31,942 bases of DNA, taken from positions 292,596-324,537 of the forward strand of contig NW_006767439.1 of assembly GCF_000264995.1 (NCBI RefSeq), given 5' to 3'. A program made the translations under genes and the position numbers. The stretch is from Punctularia strigosozonata HHB-11173 SS5 (Eukaryota > Basidiomycota > Agaricomycetes > Corticiales > Punctulariaceae). Below are positions 21,537 through 31,013 of the stretch, piece by piece (the first letter of the stretch is position 1; every line of letters starts with the position of its first letter). The notes beneath the pieces were generated by a model, which did no database searches, had not been told where the DNA came from, and saw nothing but the letters and a program-made list of their open reading frames with translations.

Positions 21537-23970
21537 CCTCGATGTTCAACGGATGCAGTATCTTGCAGAGAGGGTGCGATTGTGTGCTTTCGTCATGCAC
21601 ATATCCTTACTCGCTTCTCTCTGCGCAGCAGGCGGTGAGATAAAATAATTCATGAACCTCTTCCCGTCTCTTCCCGCGTTCATTAAACTAGCGCGCTATC
21701 AGATGATACGTCGCGAGCAGCGTACACGACAGGATGGATCATATCTATCATGTGCAACGACTAGGGAGGACCATTTCCGCGTTTTACGCGCATCGGAGAT
21801 CAGGCAGTTTGCCCGAAGTATGCACAAAAGACATCTAAGCGCCTCAACACTGCCTACTTCGCGTACCGCACCCATCAGGTACTATCCTGAGGCGCTTTCG
21901 CACATGATGACCATCGGATAATCTCGTGAGAGCGATGAGCCTACGTAAAAAGCGACGTTCTGTATGACCTCAGTACTGACTAAGTGGAAGACCAGAAAAT
22001 TGTCTGCGCTCGGAGCTCGATGTAAGTACATCAAGGACATGCATATCCTCGGTACTGGACATCGTGGGCTAAAAGATTGGTACACGATATGTCTGATCGT
22101 ACAGGGTGCGTGGCGTGTCTGATCGCACGGCGAACGTACAGGGTTCGCGGCGATTCTCAAACCATCAGATTGCCTTTCTCGACGCTTCTGGCGTTCAGAA
22201 CACTAACGGAAATGAGACTGGCAGATTACATATTATAAGAACGTTTGCTCTTTTCGAGGCAGCGCCCACTCGTCGAATGAACTTCGATACTCGGGATGGA
22301 AACTGCTACTAGGAACCCTATCGGAAGACTCGTCTCGAGCAGTTCATCTCGCGTGGGGGGGGACCCAAAGAGTATCCGAAGGTGGGGAATACTTTCATTT
22401 CGTAGGCCGGGACGCGTCGAAGGCGATGGGAACGACAAACGTTTGCGCTTCGTGCATCGCCGTGATCCCGACGGGTGCAATGTCGGATCAGCTGCATGCA
22501 AGGGTAAGATGTAGCCCCGTACCCAGCGCAATGGTCATTTCCCGCGGATTTCTCTGCACGAACTTCATGTGGCGCGAAGTCATGGGTACTGAACCGTCAA
22601 ATGAGTATCGACATCACGGCCAAAACATCTGCAGTGGGTATCTCAGAACATTTCTGTACATGGCTGTGTCTACTCGCCTTTTCTGCCTTCCTCGTACGGA
22701 TTTTGGGGTTCAGGGTCAAGACGCCCAGGTAGTATATCCGCTCGTCAGGATATAAACTTGAGAATCTCGCCGAACGTCGGCGGCGGCCACTCGTGTACGA
22801 AACCTGTCCCTAGAGTCTATCCATGGAATGCGCAGAGTAGTATGGGATGTCCTGCATGATTCCTACGACACAGTGGATCGAGAGTACAGCACGTTGCGAC
22901 AGACTCGGAGCGGCGTCGTTGAATCGAGACTCGATCTAGCCTGCGAAGCTGCTGCCGGCGCCGTCTTTTTGCAATTCTCGTGGCTCTGGACCGACGTCCG
23001 ACCAGCGAACAGTGACTTCGAACGGAAATTATGTAGGCATTGAGGCGTAGAGCTCTTCTAGTCGTTGACATATCAGGCGGGCAAACGGCGGGGAGGATGC
23101 CTGCTGCCATTCAATCGAGCCGCGTGTGCGCCTCGTCGGTCGACTACGACTTATGCCGTTGTTCTGCGGGTCCGCGGAAAGTTGTGACAACGAAGGGCAG
23201 CTACGGAGGTGATGAAAGAAGGGATTGGGCATTCCGCGCCGCCACCGTATGGGCTCAGTACGATCCGGAGGCCAACCGTGACCCAAATGGCAATAACGGA
23301 AAAGGAAGTCAAGTTGCGATGCGGCGCTTCCGGTAAGGTCGGTCCGCGCAGGCCCCGTGGGTCCAAGGGGGAAAGTCGAAGGAGAGCGAAAGCGGATGCG
23401 GATCACGATTCGCCATCTGCATCGGGTCGTCAGGGCACCAAAGCAAGAGACGGAAGCAGAAAGTGTTGGCGGATCAGTGACGTCGGTGTAAGCGTTCGGG
23501 TGTCGGTCCGGTCGGTAAACCCTCCGTGTGCATCGTGCCACAGTGAGTTTGCATATTGGCATGGTAGTGCGAGTTGGGACGGGAAGCCTGAGCGCGAAAT
23601 GTTGAGGAAATGGAAGGGCGGATCAGCTGGGAAGGTCGCTGCGGAGCGCTACTGATTCCACGCTATAGGATACGATTAGACGCGGATTGCAGGCGTGGTA
23701 CTGATTAGATCAAGGCATGGACGGCGAGGTCAAATGCGCAGGCGATGAAGGCGGGGGAGGGGGGGTGCGAGTTCTGTAGCTCGCGTGCGACGCGCAGTCT
23801 CGGTACGATCCACCATGCCACCAGTCCTACGAGCGCGCATGCAAAGCTCGCCATAACATCGGGCACTAGATCCGACGGTAGAGAACAAATCCGGAGGAAG
23901 AAGTTGGATAGCTTTGGTGAAGCCCGAGGATTCGAGATTAGATTAGCGAACGGGATGCGTAGCCTTTTGC

Positions 23971-24264
23971 ATGCGGCGGATAGATTGCTCCGGATCGCGA
24001 GGCCGACCTTCCGGAGTGTTATGCGCTCACTTGTTGGAAGCGTTCAACGTTCAGGTGGGAAGAGACTTCCTTCGGGCCTTCGTGCGCATTGCTGTGGCAC
24101 GAAGCGACGCGTACCGAGCGTTCCGAGTCCGGCGTTGCGCAGTCCCGTATGCAACGTTGCAAAATATTCGGAGCAGGCGCCCCGAAGATGGTCGGATGAT
24201 CGCACGGATAGATAGATGGCTATTTCGCTTGGACCAAGGTAAGTGCGGGTTCGGAGATGATTGA
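23971..24264 (+). CDS. Weak candidate exon in the desert
   Basis: An ATG-started frame of 97 codons reads as plausible protein, with stretches such as LLEAFNVQVGRDFLRAF and RMIARIDRWLFRLDQ. It runs into a consensus donor GTAAGT at about 24240, so it could be a first exon cut by an intron. I found no downstream exon that continues convincingly and no family match. It may equally be chance or a pseudogene remnant. Confidence 0.15.
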   Translation: MRRIDCSGSRGRPSGVLCAHLLEAFNVQVGRDFLRAFVRIAVARSDAYRAFRVRRCAVPYATLQNIRSRRPEDGRMIARIDRWLFRLDQGKCGFGDD

Positions 24265-25387
24265 GTACGTGTATATGGCTGTTCAGTGTATGGCGGTGGA
24301 GCATGAGAGGGACGCCATGGAAGATGGAAAAGGAATATGGACGCCTGCAAAGACCTCGGACAGTAGTCTGATAGGTGAGCGCGACGTTGTAAGTTGTTCG
24401 GTTCGTACATCGGAAGCATCTTGCGGATCTATGAGTTAGGATACCGTAAGGATACCGGCGAGTTGACCAGGTCTCGTTGTTACTGCTCATCGCATCGGCC
24501 TCTCATCGATTCATTGCCGAAGCAAACGGTAAACGCGAGCATCAGTATTCGGGGTCCTTCCCACGAGGCGCACAGCGACGGTTGTGCCGCGGCCGCTGCG
24601 CCACCTCCCGAGTCCCGACCTCTTCCTCGTCCTCGAGGCAAAAAAAAGACTTGACAGTCCGCCGGTTTCTATTGTCTCTTCGCCTCTCCGGAGCTTGCGG
24701 CGGGACCACCGTGATGGACGGGCGACTCTGCGAACGCATGGGCCGGGTTTACAGTATTCGATATATCAGCGCTGACAGCGCTGGGGAAGCGGGAGGGGTC
24801 ACGGGTTTCTAGACGGCGCGATGGTCCGAAAGGACATCGTGGCCCAAAGGACCGGGTGCGGGAGCGCCCGGCTCGCAGCGCATACGGAAACGATGGTGTA
24901 AACGGCGAGGAGGTGCAGGGACGGCGATCTGGAGGAGAGGGCGACACCAGGCGCTCCTGGTCCCGTTATGGTAACTGGGCGCCTTTCACAGCGACGGGCG
25001 CGTCGGCCGAGGGCGGGACGACGGCGAAGAGGGGAAACACGTGGCTCGCAGCCCGCGGCACGTTCCGTGGCCGTGTCGTTATCGCCATCGCCCGATCCGG
25101 GACTGTCTCTCACCGAGCGCGCGAGATGGCGGTGGGAAACGGCCGACTTGCCAAACGCAGCATAAAGTCTTCCTGCGTCTCGCTCACACCAGTGCAAAAC
25201 CTTGTTTCGAGTTCGCCTCTCTCCTCGACGTTGCCCACGACGAGCTCTGGCGATCCTCCAAGCATCCACTATGCCACGCGGCGCCCCGGCGGCCCGCAAC
25301 GTGCACGACGACGACGGTGAGACGCGTCTGCACGCGGTACCCGCGTGGCCTCCAAGCTGACACGCGCATCGACCCAATATAGACGGC

Positions 25388-27326
25388 ATGCCCCCCCTCG
25401 TCGAGAGGCCGCTCATGTTCACGACCTTCGAGGACGGTGCGGCGCATTCATCTATCATAACCTTGTGCGCCAGCTGATATATACCCCAGGTCCTCTGCCA
25501 GACATGCCGCCCCTGGTCGACGCACCGCTTCTCCCGCCACACATCGTCGACGGTGGGGGACATCTCGAAGAACTCGACGACATTGAGATGGACATGCCCC
25601 CGCTCGTCGACAACCCAAACCCCAGCATGACCTTCACGTTCGCGACCGACATGACACCAATCACCTATTCGTCGGACCCCACGCGGTTCGAAGTCGTGTC
25701 GGACGCGCAAGCACCCGACTACTCGTCCATGTACTCGCCCCCTCTCGAGCCGAGCACGCCCGCGTTCCTGGCACCGGACAGTCCGAGCAAGGGCAGGCGC
25801 GAACGCCCGCGCGACCCATCGTATATCCCGCGACCGCCGAACGCGTTCATCCTCTTCCGCTCGTCGTTCATCAAGACGCACCACGTCCCGGGCATGGGCA
25901 AGAACACCAACAACTGCACGCTCTCCAAGGTCATCGGTGAGCGCTCTCTCTCTAGAGCTTGGCCTGAGTGCATCGTTCGGTCGCTGATCCTAGTGACGGT
26001 CCACAGGTAAATTGTGGAAGGAGCTCCCGCCGCATGAACGTGAATACTGGGAAGCCAAGGCGCTCCTGGCTCAGGCCGAGCATCGCAAGAAGTATCCCGA
26101 CTGGAGATTCAGACCAGGCGCGAACGCACTAGCCAAAGCGCGAATAAAGGACGGAGGCGGCGGAAGTCGAAGACGACGGAAAGGGAGAGGCGGAGAGGCG
26201 GCCGACGGACGAGCGAAAGGAAAAGGGAGAAAGGCCAGAGCACCGAAGGAAGAAAGCGCGAGCGAGAAGGAGGGGCTCGAAACGAATGCAGGGGGAAGCG
26301 CGAGGCAAAACGAGAAGAAACCTCAGGAGCCCATCAGAGACGATGAGGTTCGTAGAGGGTCTGTCGAGAGCGACGCGTCTGCGACTACCGACGGGACCAC
26401 TTCGGACAAGCGTTTCGACGTCCCGCTCACTGCCATGTTCCGCCGGTCGTCATCTGCCCCTGCATCCGATACGCGTGTCCCATTCCCTTCTCCCTCGCCC
26501 ACGGTACCGATGGCGCCCCCTATGTCCCCTACATCTGTATCGCCTCTAAGCGCGGGCGAAGTGCCGCAGCTCTTGGCCAATACCACCATGAGTGCCATGC
26601 TGCGCCGCAACTCGATCGCCGTGGTCCCTCCGGCAGAAATGCATCACCGTGGGCAGCACATCCTGCATAGCCCTTACTCAAGTTCTCCAGGACGCCAGGA
26701 TGGTATGCCATCGTCGCCTAGCCCTGTCATGAGCTTCACAGAGATGCTTGAAGACCCCGCACTCCCGCCCTCGTCTCCGTCCACACCGATGTCCATCAAT
26801 AGGCACGGCCATTCACAGGTGTGGCCCGAGATGCCCGGACTCAGAGTACGTCCTGTTATACCCTTTCCTTCCGCGCGATCCACATATGTCGCCGAACTAT
26901 TTTATATTGGCACCTTTTGGCATTTCGCGTTCGTGATGCATGATGCTACACGTTTCAGCTAACATGATATCATTGATTTCTCAGCTTTTGCCACCATCAC
27001 CGGCGTCTCCGTCCACGGATACGGTCAGCCCAGCATCCATGTACGCGTACGACGCCGCCCATACGCCGTCCTCGCCACTGGCCTCGCCTCTGATGCCCAC
27101 ATCGGAATATCGACCACATCCAGTCTCTTCGGATGGCCAGTACGCGCATCGCTACACGCCAAGCCCTGCTTACTCTTCGCTCGACGGCTGGGCGGGACAC
27201 ACCCAATTCATTCCGGAGGAATACAACCCCACGGAGGTCGAGCTGGTCCATACCCCAGGATACGAAACGGCGGCGTACACGGTAGCTTCCGCCCTTTTCA
27301 AACCTGTGGCGGGCTCAACATTCTGA
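25388..27326 (+). CDS. HMG-box transcription factor 2 (right, divergent)
   Basis: This is the second HMG-box regulator, 558 residues. Exons are 25388-25436, 25490-25936, 26007-26845 and 26985-27326, with introns of 53, 70 and 139 bases and phases 1, 1 and 0. The N-terminus has the motif MPPLV(D/E) three times (residues 1-6, 22-27 and 52-57); the copy at 22 is reached through the first splice. The HMG box is about 130-201: PRPPNAFILFRSSFIKTHH, TLSKVIG, KLWKELPPHEREYWEAKA and YPDWRFRP. An intron cuts the box after Val-Ile. A long basic, Gly/Lys/Arg-rich tract (about 204-245) is a likely nuclear localisation and DNA-contact extension. Three PKA-type sites follow: RRGS (281), RRSS in FRRSSSAP (310-317) and RRNS (365). 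RSSSAP fits the mode-1 14-3-3 pattern RSxSxP. The C-terminal half is Ser/Pro-rich with many SP/TP sites. The start is supported by the first intron; other starts are possible. Confidence 0.9.
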
Positions 27327-30185
27327 ACGTGCCTCAGCCCGTACCAATTCAGCCAAACTCACTGCCCAGATCTACGACCTCTGATGACCCCGGATCATCC
27401 CTCTGCGAGATAACGTTAAAGCCCTCAAACATTTTCTACACTTGACTGGGTCCCCTTCACTAGACAATTCCTCGGCCTATCTCAGTCTCGGACACCCGGA
27501 ACCGGAAACAAAAACGCTCAAAAACAGAAAGAAATCGCGGATCGCTTTTACGGAACTTGTATCATGGATCTTCTTCACCCGACCCCGCCGATATACACGA
27601 ACCGGCCTTTCATCCGATTACCATCCCCAGAGTGTACATGTACCGCCCGCCTTGTTTGCCCCCGTGTCCCGATCGTGACTATCTACCTCGTCGGTTATTT
27701 CCCGCTCTAAATCCCCTCTCTGTACCCTGTACACCCTCTGCCCTCTGGATTACGGCTCCGGCATACACGATCCGGATATTGTCCGTATATGCGCATCCAC
27801 TCTCCCGAATTCTTGTCGCAATTGTATGTGTTTGTGACTCCCTACGGCATTTGTTCGCATTCGCGCCCAAACAGTGGCACCGGCTTTCCCGACTTGGCGT
27901 GACCCGTAACCCTCAGAGCGGACTCAGATCCCGAGCACGTTACCCCACACCGAATATACCCCGCGCTTCCTCCCGTGGCAAGTGCGGGCGCACATGCTTT
28001 GCCCCTGGCGACTTTCCCATCTGTATCCTGGCCCCTCGCCACCTCCCGCGTCCCGCTCTCGTAAGTGGCAAGAGCATGTATTGACTACCTGCTTCTGAAT
28101 GGACTGAGGAAGAGAGCGCAGTCTCCGCCGCTCGTCGATGTTTGGACGAACTTCCTCGACCTGTCCCCGTGTAAAATGACTATCTGTTTATGGTGCATAT
28201 TGCTCCGGGTCGACTTATGGCCGACGACCCTGTTGTTTGTACGTTCGAAGCCTGAGGTGCGTGTTTGCTGCTCATGGCGGTTGGCCGTAGGGGGAAGCTT
28301 GTGTTTCGCTTCGTATATGCATGCACGTCATGTCATCGGCGCCATACGACGCTAACCCAGTAGGTGGTCGTCGTCGAAGCTCCCTGCATCCTGTTCAAAG
28401 TTCGCCCCTCACGACCATCTCGTGAGCGGAAACTAACGACCGCCATATATACCGCCATTCAAACCACGTACACCCCGCTCCACGACTGTACGTGCCATTG
28501 TAGACGCGACCACAGGGAAAGGGCACCGACCGGGCGGACTATCTCTCGAAAGCTGACTCACCGCGCGAGTTAACAAACCGGGATACATGTGCTACGCCTC
28601 TTCTTGCACCCCTCGAGAGCCTCGCGCCGGGCTTCCTTTGGGCTTCTAGAGCGTGGAATCCGACTTGCGAAAGGTCCCTCGGATGGCCCGGATTAGCAGC
28701 GAAGCGTTGTCGGCGAGTGACACCTTCCGCATGCGGCATCTTGAATGAACGCTTTCGAGTCTGGACCTTCGAAGGCTGGACTCATGATAGGCCTGACATA
28801 CGCATATGTGGCTTTTCGGCCTCAAACACGTTTAGAGTTCACGATGACGCTGAGTCACCGCGGCTGCAGGCAGACGGTGTTTATGAAAAGGTTCGAACCT
28901 TGGCGAGAATGACCATGGATCAGCTGCTCATTTCATTTTAAGGAACGTTCATCTCGATAGGGAAGGCTCAAGGTACTACAGGTTCCGACTCATCCGTTTC
29001 TAGATTGACATAACACGCTGACTGGAATACGCGAATCCTTCCGGTCTATGAGAAAAGGATCCGTGCACAGAAACTCGCCAGCTTACATAACGGATGACCG
29101 CCAGATTGCGTTCAGTTGCCCTACATATGAATGTGAGTATCCAGAAGTTCTTCGTAGAATCTTCGACATGTGATAGGCTGAATAAAGCTCGTAAACGATC
29201 CGTTTCCGCAGCGACGAATGCTCGTTTCAGAGGCGGCACATTTGCCGAGACTTTATTTCTGTACGCATACCATCATATCGGCGGTGAACTTCTTGTTGAG
29301 CTTTTGTATAGGAATACCATGTCGGTGCACGATGAAGAACAAATGGACCACAATGAGCGAAACAGTGGAAACTATATAATGCGCGAGGAATGGTCATTTT
29401 GTGCGACTGTATGGATGCTGCGGGTCAGCTAAAGTCGCGATATGGAACGTTGGAGAGCGCAACCTAACAGGCCTGCTCAGCTCGTGAATATTGGCTCCGT
29501 GACTAGAGAGAGTGGATGCGGTTCTGTGTACATGAGGTCGGTCGAAAACATCGTACTCCCTGCGAACAGCATGATTACACTGTGCACAACCAAACATGTG
29601 TTCACCGCCAAACCTATAGAGGCATCAGTAGCATCCGCCTCTGCATCATACGGCAACATTGCCTGAGCTCCAGACCGTGAGCAGATTCCCAGCGCGCAGA
29701 CCGCCATTCCCAGTCATCAAATCGTGTTATACTAACCTAAAGGGTATATGAACTATGTCCCGGCTGTTTCATTGAGTCATGAAGTTGGAGTGTACAAATA
29801 ACAACTGGATCACAGGATCGACGGACTCCGTTTGAACGATCCGAAGAACGTTTCCTGGTGCATGTCCGGAAGGCCTCCTCTCAGAGAGCTAGTGCAGCAT
29901 ATGCGTGACTGTGCGTTACGCTCTCCGCGCTCCACAACGCCCTCGCCGGCGACGTAGTGGCGTACACACATATAAGGGTATCGATGACATGGTTAGTATC
30001 TACATCGCATGACATAGATATAGGTTCGGACACGGCTATGGATACAGCAGCACGATACGGCATAGAGGAAACAGAACTGTACGAAAGTAATACAAACCAA
30101 TCAGACATGGAACTGTACGAAAGTAATACAAACCAATCAGACATGAACACGGAGCATGGGAATGACCGGATTGCGTGACTCGTGA
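27327..30185. other. Long gap with no supported gene
   Basis: The first few hundred bases should be the 3' UTR of the right HMG gene. A plus-strand frame at 27557-28084 (175 codons) is Pro/Arg/Ser-rich without domain features and lies just after the stop, so I read it as untranslated sequence. Small frames at 28744-28911 and 29442-29666 (+) lack family signatures. A tRNA T-loop-like word (ggttcgaacc, 28890-28899) is not backed by the other arms. A 36-base tandem duplication lies near the right end and is listed separately. Confidence 0.5.
30074..30145. repeat. Perfect 36-base tandem duplication (two copies)
   Basis: Two identical 36-base units, 30074-30109 and 30110-30145, abut exactly. The unit is a multiple of three, so frames stay open: on the plus strand it would encode ELYESNTNQSDM twice, on the minus strand MSDWFVLLSYSS twice. 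It lies 41 bases beyond the 3' end of the DUF6699 gene. Neither encoded peptide belongs to a protein I recognise. Exact identity points to a recent duplication. Confidence 0.9.
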
Positions 30186-31013
30186 TCATTGCAGACCGTC
30201 AGAGCGATTGGCTCCTAGTATCAAAAGCCATTCTCCTTCGAGGCCAGTAGACGTCATTCCAAGAAACATGCTATTGCCATATACAATATCGCTTCTGCGT
30301 CGGACCATGCCAGCGTAACCGGAGGCGGGGAAGAAGAACTGAGTAGGTGATCCAGATACATCCCCGCCACGGGCACGCATGATCTCGTAGTCGGTGGTAG
30401 GTTCCATGAGGGATGTGTAGATGGCTTGTAGTACGTCCGCAACCGTGATGGATGACTCAGGTCCTGATGCGTACGCAGCCGCGGTCGATGATGGTGCCAC
30501 GAGTATCGTGAAAGGAAGTAGTTTGCATGTCAGAGTCATGCGCGTAACTGGAGGATCTGTGGCTGGTAAAGCTAGCCAATCTTCCAATGTCTGCGACATG
30601 GCATGTTCGGGGGCTACGATAGCCATTGAAGGCCTCTGCGTGACATCGCAGAGTAACAACGGCCCGTGTGCAGGGTTGTACGCCAGGGCGAGGCACAAGC
30701 GCACGGCGCTTGATGATACACGCGGCGTTTGGGGCTGCGGAGTAAGGGGGACATGCTGCACCGAGGCGGGAGAGAGGTTTTGGCCATCCTCGCTCCCGTC
30801 CAACTCAACGTCTGGGAGGCTAACGGAACGCCAGTGAGGAGTGGCGGGGTAGTCACCATGGATTACCGCGGAAGTCATGTCTGGTTGCGAAAGCGGAGAC
30901 GGAGTCCAACGCGGAGTGGACGGGGTACTACTGGGCGGAGTGGGGTCGGGAGAGTAGTAATCATTATGGTGGGAAGGAACGAACTTCACTCGTCTCCCCT
31001 CAGGGGAGTCCAT
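30186..31013 (-). CDS. DUF6699 domain protein
   Basis: A single-exon gene of 275 residues with a genuine ATG at 31013. The first 100 residues are disordered and rich in Ser, Thr and Pro (many TP/SP pairs such as TPPSSTPSTPRWTPSP). A folded C-terminal part from about 105 to 268 follows the DUF6699 pattern as I know it from Agaricomycetes: a start like LALAYNPAHGPLLLCDV, then the core LTCKLLPFTILV (161-172), SSITVADVLQAIYTSLMEP (188-206), and a final strand region near GMTSTGLEGEWLLILG. The function of the family is unknown; members are numerous in mushroom genomes and often fused to disordered tails. There are no signal peptide or membrane segments. The flanks on both sides are gene-poor. The family call is from pattern memory, not from a search. 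Confidence 0.8.
   Translation of the reverse strand: MDSPEGRRVKFVPSHHNDYYSPDPTPPSSTPSTPRWTPSPLSQPDMTSAVIHGDYPATPHWRSVSLPDVELDGSEDGQNLSPASVQHVPLTPQPQTPRVSSSAVRLCLALAYNPAHGPLLLCDVTQRPSMAIVAPEHAMSQTLEDWLALPATDPPVTRMTLTCKLLPFTILVAPSSTAAAYASGPESSITVADVLQAIYTSLMEPTTDYEIMRARGGDVSGSPTQFFFPASGYAGMVRRRSDIVYGNSMFLGMTSTGLEGEWLLILGANRSDGLQ

Larger units (their letters stand above)
16299..25387. other. 9.1-kb gene desert between the two HMG-box genes
   Basis: This region separates the start codons of two divergent HMG-box genes and must contain both promoters. I checked the open frames on both strands and found no recognisable domain, no transposase or reverse transcriptase, no homeodomain, no seven-helix receptor and no CaaX-ended pheromone precursor. 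The longest frames here (18292-19035 and 18468-19184, minus) overlap each other in different frames, are Arg/Ser-rich and read as noise. Some short stretches look more protein-like, at 16915-17200, 18071-18340, 19576-19788, 22828-23043 and 23971-24240 (all plus), and may be fragments of decayed genes. The 700 bases before the right HMG gene are GC-rich. Long non-coding RNA cannot be excluded from sequence alone. Confidence 0.55.

Noticed and set aside
12728-25387. Possible mating-type locus with homeodomain, receptor or pheromone genes
   Set aside because: No homeodomain, no seven-helix STE3-like frame and no short frame ending in a CaaX box were found. The HMG genes alone do not define a basidiomycete MAT locus.
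24799-25884. 361-codon minus-strand open frame across the 5' part of the right HMG gene
   Set aside because: It starts with GTG, is Arg-rich and is the antisense shadow of GC-rich coding sequence. The plus-strand HMG box is unmistakable.
27557-28084. 175-codon plus-strand frame after the right HMG gene
   Set aside because: It directly follows the stop codon, is Pro/Arg/Ser-rich and matches nothing; most likely 3' UTR and intergenic DNA.
28890-28899. tRNA T-loop-like word ggttcgaacc
   Set aside because: The T stem pairs poorly, and no A box, anticodon arm or acceptor stem can be drawn around it.
29881-30189. Minus-strand frame whose ATG overlaps the DUF6699 stop as ATGA
   Set aside because: Stop-start overlap has no expected meaning in a nuclear fungal gene, and the frame exists largely because the 36-base duplication is a multiple of three.
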